A stretch of 64,000 nt of DNA from DASSBG01 sp963800395 (GCA_963800395.1 CAWDBD010000007.1:30303-94302); one strand, 5' to 3'; shown: positions 28,160 to 36,650, numbered from the stretch's first letter. Notes: generated by a model not told the origin, from the sequence alone. Program-made: numbers and translations.

Positions 28160-28815
28160 GCGATCAAGACATCAGCATCGAACCGCCTGACGAACGCGAG
28201 TTGGGTGAGCTTGACCTGTTCCTGCGCAGCGAAGCCGATAGCGGGTCGCTGCTGCTCGACGGCGTGCACGGCCTTCTGACCGCACTGGCGATCGGCCCGG
28301 AACCGGCCATGCCCGACGAATGGCTGCCGGAAGTGTTGCGCGAGCCGTTTCAGAACGAGAGCAAAGGCGGCCAGATCCTCGGTCTGCTGGCGCGCCTGAA
28401 CGATTCCATTCCCGATGACCTGGCCAGCGAAGACTACGCACCGATACTTGGTGAGATCGGCGAGATCGACCGCGATCCGCGCCTCAGCGCGGCTGGTTGG
28501 TGCGAGGGTTTCAGCCGTGGCATCGACTTGCGCGCGCCACTTTGGGAATCGCGCATGGCCGAAGATCCCGAACTGATGGAAATGCTGGGCCCGATCATGG
28601 CCCTGGGTCTGGAGGAGGGCGTGTTCCAGAGCGAAGGCGAGTTCGAGCGCCTGTCGCCCAACGACTACCACACCTGTCTGGACCAGATTCCGATGGCCGT
28701 GTCCGCGCTCCGCCACTACTGGCGTGTGCACCCGCTGAGCCCGCTGGAACGCAGCACGGTGTCTGGTCCGGTGGCCCTGGCAACCCGAGCGCGCGGACAG
28801 CACACGCTGCACTGA
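28156..28815 (+). CDS. UPF0149/YecA family protein
   Basis: This 219-residue acidic helical protein begins MSDQDISIEPPDERELGELD. The LLDGVHGLLTALAIGPEPAMPDEWLP segment and later GWCEGFSRGIDL match the UPF0149 (YgfB/YecA) fold, in which no catalytic site is known. YgfB-type members have been linked to regulation in other proteobacteria. The start overlaps the xthA stop codon, so it is probably co-transcribed with xthA. It lacks the Cys-rich C-terminal metal motif (SEC-C) of some relatives. Confidence 0.82.
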   Translation: MSDQDISIEPPDERELGELDLFLRSEADSGSLLLDGVHGLLTALAIGPEPAMPDEWLPEVLREPFQNESKGGQILGLLARLNDSIPDDLASEDYAPILGEIGEIDRDPRLSAAGWCEGFSRGIDLRAPLWESRMAEDPELMEMLGPIMALGLEEGVFQSEGEFERLSPNDYHTCLDQIPMAVSALRHYWRVHPLSPLERSTVSGPVALATRARGQHTLH

Positions 28816-28897
28816 GAGCCGGCCGGGATTGGAGCTTCGCGCTTCGCAGGGGGCTGCGAAGCGCACCATTGTTGCCCCACGCCACGGTACGCTTGCC

Positions 28898-28978
28898 GTA
28901 GGGTGCTGCTGAACGAAGTGAAGCGCACCATCGTGAACTCCATACCACGGTGCGCTTCGTGCCTCAGCAGCACCCTAC
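28898..28978. repeat. REP-like palindromic element with 15-bp perfect arms
   Basis: GTAGGGTGCTGCTGA (28898-28912) and TCAGCAGCACCCTAC (28964-28978) are perfect inverse complements and enclose a second nested pair, AAGCGCACC and GGTGCGCTT. The whole can fold into one long hairpin after the UPF0149 stop. Single, imperfect copies of the inner unit occur on both sides. This is the form of an intergenic REP/BIME-type repeat. Confidence 0.75.
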
Positions 28979-29248
28979 AGCGGCAAAGCGCACCGTCGTT
29001 TATTTCGCGCCTGACGAGGCAGGCTCATCGTTGTGCGTAACCTGAACGCGTCCGCCCGTCATCCCGGCGCAGGCCGGCAGCGCTTCACAACAGCCGAATG
29101 GCGGGTCATCCAGTCAGCACAAGTGCGCAGCACGCAAAACTCGCTGTTGCGCCCTGCGTACCGGTTTGAAACGGAATCCCGGACAGCGTCCAGAGCCCGC
29201 GACCCGATATCCATTCCGACCAATCGCCCATCCCCCATGCCCGGCGGC

Positions 29249-29260
29249 TACAATGGAGCC
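29249..29260 (+). promoter_or_regulatory. TACAAT -10 hexamer placed for a leaderless ubiE transcript
   Basis: TACAAT (29249-29254) is followed by exactly six bases and then the ubiE ATG, the same geometry as before xthA. A GGAG lies only two bases from the ATG, too close to act as a normal Shine-Dalgarno site. No strong -35 is visible. Confidence 0.35.
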
Positions 29261-30010
29261 ATGAGCGAAAAGGAAACCACGCATTTCGGCTACCGCGACG
29301 TGCCGAAAGCGGAAAAGCAGAAACTGGTCGGTCAGGTGTTCACCTCGGTGGCACGCAACTACGACCTGATGAACGATCTGATGTCCTTCGGCATCCATCG
29401 CCTGTGGAAGCGTCACTTCATTGCCGTCAGCGGTGTGCGCAAGGGTGACCGCGTGCTCGACCTTGCTGGCGGCACCGGTGACATCGCCGCGCTGCTGAAA
29501 CCGGTGGTGGGTGACAAGGGCGAGATCGTGGTCGGCGATATCAACGCCGCCATGCTCGGTGTCGGCCGCGATCGGCTGCTGGATCGCGGCATGGTTGCCG
29601 GCCTGGGCTGGGCCCAGATGAACGCCGAGGCCTTGCCGTTCCCGGACGCAAGCTTCGATGCCGTCACCATCGCCTTCGGCCTGCGCAACGTCACCGACAA
29701 GGACCAGGCCCTGCGCGAAATGCAGCGCGTGCTGAAGCCCGGTGGTCGCGCCCTGGTACTGGAGTTCTCGAAAGTGCGCAACGAAGCGTTTGGCAAGCTC
29801 TACGACTTCCACTCCTTCAAGATCCTGCCGCGCCTTGGCAAGCTGTTCGCCCATGATGCCGACAGCTACCAGTACCTGGCCGAGTCCATTCGCAAGCACC
29901 CGGACCAGCAGACACTGAAAACCATGATGGAATCGGCCGGGCTGGAACACGTCCAGGTGCGCAATCTCACCGGCGGCGTGGTCGCCATTCATCGTGGCTA
30001 CAAGCTCTGA
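29261..30010 (+). CDS. ubiE: Ubiquinone/menaquinone biosynthesis C-methyltransferase UbiE
   Basis: This 249-residue SAM-dependent methyltransferase C-methylates the benzoquinol (and demethylmenaquinol) ring. The SAM-binding motif VLDLAGGTGDIAALL, the downstream FDAVTIAFGLRNVTDKDQAL and the C-terminal NLTGGVVAIHRGYKL are typical. MSEKETTHFGYRDV at 29261 is the canonical N-terminus; the open frame upstream is not conserved. The frame is intact. Confidence 0.97.
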   Translation: MSEKETTHFGYRDVPKAEKQKLVGQVFTSVARNYDLMNDLMSFGIHRLWKRHFIAVSGVRKGDRVLDLAGGTGDIAALLKPVVGDKGEIVVGDINAAMLGVGRDRLLDRGMVAGLGWAQMNAEALPFPDASFDAVTIAFGLRNVTDKDQALREMQRVLKPGGRALVLEFSKVRNEAFGKLYDFHSFKILPRLGKLFAHDADSYQYLAESIRKHPDQQTLKTMMESAGLEHVQVRNLTGGVVAIHRGYKL

Positions 30011-30211
30011 GCAAAGCCAGATCCGGTGCCGTCAGCGGAAGGTTCGCTAGATCCAGAACCCCCGTCATCCCGGCGCAGACCATGGCACCCAGGCACATAG
30101 GCCATTGGTTGGGTGACCAAGAGCACATTCCGCTGCGCTCGGCACGCGAATAGACTGAATGCCCGGGGCAAACACCGACCACACACCTTTTCGCTCAAAG
30201 GAACAAGGGGC

Positions 30212-30898
30212 ATGGACATGCACGATTATCGAAAGGCTGGCGGCATCGCGGCCCTGATTCATTCGGCCGCCTATCTTATCGGCATAGGGCTTTATCTGAG
30301 CGTGTTGTCGCCCATACTCGATGCCGAGCCCACGCAGTATCTGGCGCTGCTCGGCAAATATCAGGGTGTCATGTATGCATGGATATTCATTGTGTACTGG
30401 CTCGCTGCGCTATGCCTGATCGTGCTGGCGCTGGCGTTCTACGAGCGATTGAAGTCCAGGTTACACATCGGCTTGCAGACAGCAACCGTATTGGGCCTTG
30501 TCTGGGCAGGCCTGGTCATTGCCAGCGGCAATCTCATGCTGCATGACTTTGGCCAGATGGCAAAGCTTCATGCCGGCAATGCAGGCCAGGCCGAAACCGT
30601 CTGGCTCGCACTCATGAACGTCGAGAATGGCCTGGTCAGCGGCAACGAACTGATCGGCGGTCTTTGGGTGCTTGCAGTGAGCTGGTTCGCCCTGCAGGCG
30701 CGTTGGCTGCCCAGGCTGCTCCACTACCTCGGGCTGCTTGTCGGTCTGGTCGGCATCCTGTCCATCATTCCGTCCTTGTCTGATGTCGTGATGGTGTTTG
30801 GTCCTGCCATGATTGTGTGGTCCGCATGGGTAGGCATCGCCATGCTGCGCAGCAGGTCTCGGGATCCGCTTCGCTTCGAGGGGTCGCAGCCGGGATGA
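30212..30898 (+). CDS. DUF4386-type multi-pass membrane protein
   Basis: This protein of about 228 residues starts MDMHDYRKAGGIAALIHSAA after an AAAGGAAC and a G-run. About six hydrophobic helices are visible (for example IGIGLYLSVLSPIL, WIFIVYWLAALCLIVLALAF, TVLGLVWAGLVIASGNLML, LGLLVGLVGILSII). The N-terminal RKAGGIAAL pattern resembles DUF4386 proteins. No function is established and no catalytic residues are apparent. The start is set by the ribosome-binding site; the frame upstream is open but lacks a good start. Confidence 0.7.
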   Translation: MDMHDYRKAGGIAALIHSAAYLIGIGLYLSVLSPILDAEPTQYLALLGKYQGVMYAWIFIVYWLAALCLIVLALAFYERLKSRLHIGLQTATVLGLVWAGLVIASGNLMLHDFGQMAKLHAGNAGQAETVWLALMNVENGLVSGNELIGGLWVLAVSWFALQARWLPRLLHYLGLLVGLVGILSIIPSLSDVVMVFGPAMIVWSAWVGIAMLRSRSRDPLRFEGSQPG

Positions 30899-30990
30899 AA
30901 ATCCCGTTGTACCGGATGTCTGGGTAAACCACCGCAGGCGCTTGTCGCTGCAAACCATCACCACGGCCGGCCAGGACCCACGCATGCAAA

Positions 30991-31015
30991 AAAGGCCCCC
31001 GAATCGGGGGCCTTT
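30991..31015 (-). terminator. Rho-independent terminator of the Spy-like gene
   Basis: A perfect stem AAAGGCCCCCGA/TCGGGGGCCTTT, reading into a T-run on the minus strand, lies 26 bp after the stop of the minus-strand Spy-like gene. It could also act on transcripts coming from the plus-strand DUF4386 gene. Confidence 0.85.
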
Positions 31016-31040
31016 GTCGTGGTCCTTGCGGTAGTCGTGA

Positions 31041-31514
31041 TCAGCCAGCGTCTCGGGCGGCGCGTCGCTCCTTGAACTGTTGCATCCGCTCCTGGCGCTT
31101 CTGCATGTGTTCGGCACGCTTGGCTTCCAGGCTGGCGCGCTGTTCGGCGGTCAGTACGCCGGACACCTGGGCGCGGATGGCCGCACGGTCGACAGTGGCC
31201 TGGCGGGTGGCTGCGGCCAGCTCATCGGCCAGACGTGCGACTTCGCTGTTGTAGTTGCTGGCGGCAGGGTCCAGGTCGCGCAGGGCGCGTCGGGTCTCGC
31301 CAACCTGCTTCATGTCGGCTTTCGCCTGCGCCTTGTTGTTGTCCATGATGGTCTTGATCTGGGCACGCTGTGCATCGGTTGCATTGATGCTGTCGAGCAT
31401 GCGTTCCATGTTCGGACCACGTTGGCCGTGGCCGTGACGATGGCCCTGGGCAAGGGTGACGCCGGCACCGGCCAGCAGGGTGGTGGTGATGATGGCAAGA
31501 ATCAGCTTTTTCAT
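31041..31514 (-). CDS. Spy/CpxP-family periplasmic chaperone-like protein
   Basis: This 157-residue protein has a signal peptide (MKKLILAIITTTLLAGAG, cleavage probably after TLAQ). The mature part is His/Arg-rich at its start (GHRHGHGQRG) and then long amphipathic helices with SINATDAQRAQIKTIMDNN and SGVLTAEQRASLEAKRAEHM, which are LTxxQ-like motifs of Spy and CpxP. These proteins protect against envelope stress and damp Cpx signalling. It is divergent from the adjacent two-component system. A strong terminator follows it. Confidence 0.85.
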   Translation of the reverse strand: MKKLILAIITTTLLAGAGVTLAQGHRHGHGQRGPNMERMLDSINATDAQRAQIKTIMDNNKAQAKADMKQVGETRRALRDLDPAASNYNSEVARLADELAAATRQATVDRAAIRAQVSGVLTAEQRASLEAKRAEHMQKRQERMQQFKERRAARDAG

Positions 31515-31596
31515 GAGGGAACTCCTTCGTGTGCTGCATCGGGTTTGAATGCAGATCCACCTTAGCTCCGGCGCACGCAAATGGGTGTCGGACTGT

Positions 31597-31611
31597 GTAG
31601 GGTTTTGTAAA
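31597..31611. promoter_or_regulatory. Candidate CpxR-type binding site
   Basis: GTAGG-N5-GTAAA sits between the divergent Spy-like gene and the response regulator gene. The CpxR consensus in enterobacteria is GTAAA-N5-GTAAA; the second half matches fully and the first in three of five positions. Its placement between the regulator and its probable target supports, but does not prove, a role. Confidence 0.35.
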
Positions 31612-31651
31612 GCATCAGCCTGGCAAGCCATATAGGGGATAAAGTAGGCTC

Positions 31652-32311
31652 ATGACACGCATCCTGATGGCTGATGACGACGAAGAATTCTGCACGCTGA
31701 TGGCCGACTATCTGGCCGATCAGGGCTTTGCCGTCGATGTCGTGCACGACGGCGCGGCTGCAGTGCAGCGCGCGGGCGATGGTTATGCGGCCTTGCTTCT
31801 GGATGTGATGATGCCGGTCAAGGACGGTTTCCAGGCCCTGCGCGAAATTCGCGCCCATCATGGTCTGCCCATCCTGATGCTGACCGCGCGCGGCGAAGAT
31901 GTGGATCGCATCGTCGGGCTGGAAATGGGCGCGGACGACTACCTGCGCAAACCGGCCAATCCACGTGAACTGGTGGCGCGTCTGCGCGCAATCCTGCGGC
32001 GTAGCCAGGGTGGCAACCATGGCGATGCAGATATCGAACTGACCGATCTGGTGGTCTCCAGGTCGCGGCGCGAGGCGCTGTTCAAGGGCCAGGCCTTGTC
32101 ACTCACCAGTATTGAGTTCGAGGTCCTGGCAGCACTGGCCGAAGCGGCAGGCAGCCCGCTGGATCGCGATGCACTGTCCAATCAGGCGCTGGGGCGGCGC
32201 TGGCTGCCGGGCGACCGCAGCCTGGACATGCATATTGTCAGCCTGCGCAAGAAACTGGGTGACCAGCGCATCAAGACGGTACGCGGCCGCGGCTACCAGT
32301 TGCTGAGATGA
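31652..32311 (+). CDS. OmpR-family response regulator (CpxR-like)
   Basis: This 219-residue regulator has a receiver domain with the acidic pocket ADDDEE, phospho-acceptor Asp near residue 51 in LLLDVMMP, a switch Thr in MLTARGED and the Lys in YLRKPANP. A winged-helix DNA-binding domain follows (SLTSIEFEVLAALAEAAG and KTVRGRGYQLLR). The stop overlaps the start of the sensor kinase by 4 bp. The neighbouring Spy-like gene makes an envelope-stress role likely. Confidence 0.93.
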   Translation: MTRILMADDDEEFCTLMADYLADQGFAVDVVHDGAAAVQRAGDGYAALLLDVMMPVKDGFQALREIRAHHGLPILMLTARGEDVDRIVGLEMGADDYLRKPANPRELVARLRAILRRSQGGNHGDADIELTDLVVSRSRREALFKGQALSLTSIEFEVLAALAEAAGSPLDRDALSNQALGRRWLPGDRSLDMHIVSLRKKLGDQRIKTVRGRGYQLLR

Positions 32312-33615
32312 ATCGCCTATTCCTCAAACTGCTGGGTCTGCTGCTGCTGGCCAATCTGGTCACCGCGGCGGCGGTATTCGTTCTGGTGCGCCCGTGGATG
32401 GACAATCCGCTGTCTGCGCGCAGCGTCCAGGCCTGGGGCGCGCAGGCAATCACCGCCTACGAAGACGGCGGGCGAGCCGCCCTGCTGCGCAATCTGGGCG
32501 ACCTGCATCGTCAGGAGCATGTGATGGGCATGCTCTACGATCCCTCCGGGCGCCCGCTGCTGCGCCGGGTCGCACGCGAGTTGCGGCTGCGTGCACCAGA
32601 CTCCATGCGCCACGATGGTCGCCGTCCCGGACACGACAATCAGCTGGTGCAGTGGCTGGATGGCAGGAAGGGCCGATATCGCTGGGTCGTGGTGGCGATA
32701 CCCCCGAGTGCACGGGATTTTGCCCAGCTGCGTTTGATCGCCAGCCTGGCCGGCATTGTCCTCGCGGCCTGGCTGGTCGCCTGGTGGCTCACCCGACCCA
32801 TTGCCCAGCTTCGGCACACCACCGCAGAAATGGCTCAGGGAAAGCTGTCGGCCCGGGTACCCGGCAAGCTGACACGGCGGCGGGATGAACTGGGCCAGCT
32901 CGGCGACGAATTCAATACCATGGCCGCACGACTGCAGCAGCAGGTGGAAACGAAACAGCAGTTGTTGCGTGATGTCTCGCACGAACTGCGCTCACCACTG
33001 GCGCGCCTTGAAGTGGCGCTGGAGATGGCTCGCGGGCATGCCGACGGCAGTGAACGCGGCCAGCAGGCACTGGACCGCATCGCACTGGAGAGCGGCCGGC
33101 TGGACGCACTGCTGGAACAGGTACTGACCTACTCGCGCCTGGAACAGGACCAGCGCAAACTCAATCGCGAGCCGACCGACATGGCCGCGCTGCTGCGCGA
33201 GTGCGCAGCCGACATGGCGCTTACCAGCACGGTACCGATAGAAGTCGACGCACCCGAAGATCTGATCATTGATGCCGATCCGATTCTCATGCGCAGCGTC
33301 GCGGAAAATCTGCTCCGCAACGCCCAGCACTACACCCGTGCCGGTACCAGCGTGCATGCGGCGCTAAACAGCGAAAACGGCATGGTCACCCTGCGCGTGC
33401 GCGACCACGGACCCGGCGTCCCCGATGACATGCTGGAAGCGATTTTCCAGCCCTTCGTGCGCACCTCGTCTGCGCGTGATCGCAACAGCGGCGGCCACGG
33501 CATCGGCCTGGCCATCGTCGCCCGCGCCTGCCAGATGCATGGCGGATCGGTGGAAGCACGCAACCTGCCGCAAGGCGGAATGGAAGTGACTGCCCGCTTG
33601 CCCGTGACTGCATAG
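32308..33615 (+). CDS. Sensor histidine kinase, CpxA-like
   Basis: This 435-residue kinase has a first membrane helix near the N-terminus (LLLLANLVTAAAVFVLV), a periplasmic domain, a second helix near residues 142-162 (LIASLAGIVLAAWLVAWWL), a HAMP region (RPIAQLRHTTAEMAQGKLSA), an H-box (DVSHELRSPLARLEVAL, phospho-acceptor His), N-box (VAENLLRNAQHY) and ATP-binding G-boxes (VRDHGPGVPD, GGHGIGLAIV). It overlaps the response regulator gene by 4 bp. Together with the Spy-like gene it resembles the Cpx envelope-stress circuit. Confidence 0.93.
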   Translation: MNRLFLKLLGLLLLANLVTAAAVFVLVRPWMDNPLSARSVQAWGAQAITAYEDGGRAALLRNLGDLHRQEHVMGMLYDPSGRPLLRRVARELRLRAPDSMRHDGRRPGHDNQLVQWLDGRKGRYRWVVVAIPPSARDFAQLRLIASLAGIVLAAWLVAWWLTRPIAQLRHTTAEMAQGKLSARVPGKLTRRRDELGQLGDEFNTMAARLQQQVETKQQLLRDVSHELRSPLARLEVALEMARGHADGSERGQQALDRIALESGRLDALLEQVLTYSRLEQDQRKLNREPTDMAALLRECAADMALTSTVPIEVDAPEDLIIDADPILMRSVAENLLRNAQHYTRAGTSVHAALNSENGMVTLRVRDHGPGVPDDMLEAIFQPFVRTSSARDRNSGGHGIGLAIVARACQMHGGSVEARNLPQGGMEVTARLPVTA

Positions 33616-33857
33616 CTGCCTGCTTCTGGCGAGCTCACCGTGCCCGGGCACGCCCGGGACGCACCAGCGCGCCTGCCTCTCCTGCGCGTAGGGCGACACC
33701 ACTTGCCGACGATAAATCCGCACCCTGGCAGCGCGGTATGTGCGCCAGCGAACAGAGAGCCCTTGTACTGCGGCAGACAATGGCCTTGTGGTTATGGCGC
33801 GCAGGTTTCAGCCGCTTGCATCCAGAAGGATCCATATTTTCCGCAAAGGGATGGTTT

Positions 33858-35000
33858 ATGCGTATTCATGATGATGGGCGTGCACTGATTTTCATCGGAC
33901 TTGCCATGCTTGCACTTGGCGCCACGTCAGCGTCTGCGCAGAGCGTGCCCTTGGGTACGGCCGGAAATTTCGGCGCCCTTGGCGGCTCGGCCGTCACCAA
34001 TACCGGCCCCAGTGTCGTTACCGGCAGCGTTGGCGTCTCTCCAGGCACGTCAATAACCGGGTTTCCGCCAGGCACCATTGTCGCCGGGTCGGGAACCATG
34101 CATTCGGCTGACGCTGTCGCACTGCAGGCGCAAAACGACCTGACGGTTGCCTACAACGATGCGGCGGGGCGTCCGGGTTGCACTACGATCGCCGGCGGCC
34201 TGCTGGGGTCGGGAGGCGCAACATCGCTGGGGCCCGGCGTGTACTGCATGGGCTCAGGCAGCCTCACCGGGACGCTCACGCTCAACGGTGCCGGCACCTA
34301 CATTTTCCAGATGGGCAGTTCGCTGACAACGGCCTCGGGTTCATCGGTCGTTCTTGCCGGCGGCGCTTCGTCGTGCGACATATTCTGGCAGGTGACCAGT
34401 TCGGCCACGATCGGCACAGGGTCCTCGATGTCGGGAAACATCCTTGCGCTCACCAGTATCACGCTGAATACCAATGCCAGCCTGAGCGGGAGCGCGCTCG
34501 CCAGAAATGGCGCGGTCACCCTTGATAGCAACGCGGTGTCTCTGTGCGGCGCAGCAGCTGGGGGGCTGGCACAAACGGCGGTCACCACCCAGGCCTCCGC
34601 CTCGGTGCCGGTCGGTGGACTGATTCACGACACCGCCCTCCTCGCCAACGGGGTCGCGCCCACCGGCAGCATCACATTCAGTCTGTACGGTCCCGACGAT
34701 GCGACGTGTTCGGCAGCGCCTGCATTTACATCCACGGTGCCAGTGAACGGCAACGGCAACTACAACTCCGCCAACTTCACCGTGTTGATCGCAGGCACTT
34801 ACCGATGGATCGCGGCCTACAGTGGCGATGCGGGCAACGCGGCTTCGACCACAGCCTGCAATGACCCGAATGAGACCGTGATCGTATCCGCGCTCGCGCC
34901 CGCCACAGCCGTGCCTGCGCTTGCCGTGTGGCTGCTGACGCTGTTGGCCGCGCTGCTTGCCATATCGGCGATGGCAGCGACGCGCCGGCGCACGCGATAG
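33858..35000 (+). CDS. DUF3494-type ice-binding protein with Ig-like and C-terminal anchor regions
   Basis: This protein of about 380 residues starts MRIHDDGRALIFIGLAML at 33858 with a GGGA-type ribosome-binding site 7 nt upstream; cleavage is likely after SASA. Residues about 25-230 hold the DUF3494 ice-binding beta-helix pattern (LGTAGNFGALGGSAVTNTG, GSVGVSPGTSITGFPPG, TYIFQMGSSLTTASGS). Residues about 235-340 look like one bacterial Ig-like repeat. The end, VPALAVWLLTLLAALLAIS then ATRRRTR, is the Pro-hydrophobic-basic arrangement of IPTL-CTERM-type sorting tails. It should be exported and retained at or near the cell surface. Confidence 0.82.
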   Translation: MRIHDDGRALIFIGLAMLALGATSASAQSVPLGTAGNFGALGGSAVTNTGPSVVTGSVGVSPGTSITGFPPGTIVAGSGTMHSADAVALQAQNDLTVAYNDAAGRPGCTTIAGGLLGSGGATSLGPGVYCMGSGSLTGTLTLNGAGTYIFQMGSSLTTASGSSVVLAGGASSCDIFWQVTSSATIGTGSSMSGNILALTSITLNTNASLSGSALARNGAVTLDSNAVSLCGAAAGGLAQTAVTTQASASVPVGGLIHDTALLANGVAPTGSITFSLYGPDDATCSAAPAFTSTVPVNGNGNYNSANFTVLIAGTYRWIAAYSGDAGNAASTTACNDPNETVIVSALAPATAVPALAVWLLTLLAALLAISAMAATRRRTR

Positions 35001-35029
35001 AGGATTCAACTGCGCGCAAGCTTGCCCAG

Positions 35030-35242
35030 CTAGCCGCAGCACGGGCGTTGCTGCTGTACCGGGGGACACTTTACAGTCCCGTAGGAACAGAACACGCAAC
35101 AATCGCCCTGCTGCGGTTGCAGCAGCGAATGGCAGGACTCGCACTCATAGAACCATTGGCAGGCATCAAGCGGCATGATCTCTTTCTTCGCGTGACCGCA
35201 CTGCGGGCAGGTGATTGTTGATTGCAATACCGGGTTTTGCAT
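35030..35242 (-). CDS. GDCCVxC-domain small zinc-binding protein
   Basis: This 70-residue Cys-rich protein reads MQNPVLQSTITCPQCGHAKK at the start, then ECESCHSLLQPQQGDCCVFCSYGTVKCPP. The CPQCG and CESCH pairs look like a zinc ribbon, and GDCCVFCSYG is the signature of the GDCCVxC family, some of whose members are selenoproteins and have been found near mercury-related genes. All positions here are ordinary cysteine codons. It is convergent with the ice-binding gene. No function is demonstrated. Confidence 0.85.
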   Translation of the reverse strand: MQNPVLQSTITCPQCGHAKKEIMPLDACQWFYECESCHSLLQPQQGDCCVFCSYGTVKCPPVQQQRPCCG

Positions 35243-35364
35243 GGGCCTCACCTTCTCGCGTTTGCCGCTGCCCTTCTATCTGACTCTTGCCACGGTTGCT
35301 GGTTCCAGCGTGTGCCCCGGCGAATGATCAGGCAGCACAGCCCGGATGTGATCGGGCGAACGGA

Positions 35365-36306
35365 TCAAGTGTCGCGGAATCGCGCCGGAGCCTGTGGTTG
35401 TCTGTCAATTTCGAGGTCGAAAATGTCGCAACGGTTGTAGTGGCCGGCGGCATCAAGGCTTCTGCGCGCTCTTGCCGCTTCATCCGGATCGATCTCGACA
35501 AGGAACAGCCGCTCTTTCCCGCCCACCGGTTCGGCGATACACGTGCCACCCGGCGAATACGCGGACGAGTTGCCGGGATTGATGCACTCGGCGTCATCGG
35601 GAAACACCTGGTCGCGATGCGGAAAGTCGGCAGGGATGTCGCGGCCATGGACGCAGCTGGCAACCCCTATGACATGGCAACCCCCCTCGCGAGCGATGTG
35701 CTGCAAGCTGCTTTGCCAGGTCGCACTGCAATCCCAGGTCGGGGCCAGATACAGATCAACGCCCTGGGCATAGAGCGCGAAGCGGGCCAGCGGCATGTAG
35801 TTTTCCCAGCAGATCAGCACACCGACCCGTCCTGCCGGAGTATCCACAACATGCAGGCCCCGGCCATCGCCCAGGCCGTGAATCATGCGTTCCGGATTGG
35901 TCGGCATGAGCTTGCGGTGAATGTTCAGCACCGCGCCGTCATGGCCGATCAGCACATTGCTGTTGAACAGCGTGGATCTGGAAAACGCCCCATCACGCTC
36001 GTTGATGCCGATGCTCACCGCTATGCCGCAGGCTTTGGCCGCGGCACAAAGTGGATCCAGATCCCCTGCCGAAACATCAACTGCGCTTTGCAGAAACCGG
36101 GCGTGGATGTCGGTGTAGACGCCCATGTCGCCACCCGGCCGCAAACGCCAGGCCCAGGTTGGATAGCCCGAGACAAAGCATTCAGAGAACACCACCAGAC
36201 TGGCGTTTTTGCCGGCTGCCTCTTCAATGATGGACACAGCCTTGTCGATGGTGGCGCGGCGATCGAGGTATTTCGGCGCAATTTGCGCAACCGCTATCCG
36301 CTTCAT
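35365..36306 (-). CDS. Nitrilase (carbon-nitrogen hydrolase family)
   Basis: This 313-residue enzyme carries the catalytic triad of the nitrilase superfamily: Glu in VVFSECFVSGYPTWAW near residue 42, Lys in NIHRKLMPT near residue 130 and Cys in VGVLICWENYMPLARF near residue 164. CWENYMPL with the YPTWAW stretch is typical of true nitrilases that hydrolyse nitriles to acids and ammonia, not of amidases. The substrate class is not readable from the sequence. The frame is intact. Confidence 0.92.
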   Translation of the reverse strand: MKRIAVAQIAPKYLDRRATIDKAVSIIEEAAGKNASLVVFSECFVSGYPTWAWRLRPGGDMGVYTDIHARFLQSAVDVSAGDLDPLCAAAKACGIAVSIGINERDGAFSRSTLFNSNVLIGHDGAVLNIHRKLMPTNPERMIHGLGDGRGLHVVDTPAGRVGVLICWENYMPLARFALYAQGVDLYLAPTWDCSATWQSSLQHIAREGGCHVIGVASCVHGRDIPADFPHRDQVFPDDAECINPGNSSAYSPGGTCIAEPVGGKERLFLVEIDPDEAARARRSLDAAGHYNRCDIFDLEIDRQPQAPARFRDT

Positions 36307-36650
36307 GGCAGCATCTCCGGTTTATCCGGACTATACAAGCAGTCTGGCGCCCGGCCAAATGGCGCGCCGCGCGCCCATTGGCTTGAGTCGGATGAAGGAT
36401 GAGCCCACGCTCAAGCACAGCGACACGCGTAGCCGTGACCTGAACAAGCCGTTGGAGCCGGGCCGCTGCGGCGCCCCGGAGGTGGCATGGTGTGCTTCGA
36501 GCCGCCGAAACACGGCGCCAGCGCCTGAGACAACAGCCAATCGGCGTTGGCGTCTTGCCTGTGCAGCGGTAAACTGGCTGTTCACAGTCGCGCTGCGAAC
36601 CGGACCATGAAGGTGTTCGGTTTGTCGCAGCCGAGGGCAGGAGAATCAGC
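36307..36650. promoter_or_regulatory. Nitrilase-aceE divergent region with a candidate aceE promoter
   Basis: These 344 bp are without a gene. TTGGCG (36547-36552) and TAAACT (36570-36575), four of six consensus bases each, stand 17 bp apart and 75 bp before the aceE start. An AGGAGA Shine-Dalgarno motif lies about 7 nt before the aceE GTG. No repeat of the kind seen later in the window is present. The nearer half of the region to the nitrilase gene shows nothing I can name. Confidence 0.4.

Larger units (their letters stand above)
28816..29260. other. xthA/UPF0149-ubiE intergenic region, repeat-bearing and gene-free
   Basis: These 445 bp hold no gene. The first 200 bp contain at least four degenerate copies of a unit built on GAAGCGCACC or its inverse GGTGCGCTTC (near 28857, 28920, 28949 and 28985), part of which builds the long hairpin listed separately. 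The rest, about 29030-29248, is ordinary sequence without a motif I can name, up to the TACAAT hexamer before ubiE. Confidence 0.6.

Noticed and set aside
35030..35242. Selenocysteine in the GDCCVxC protein
   Set aside because: All relevant positions are TGC or TGT codons, with no in-frame TGA before the stop.
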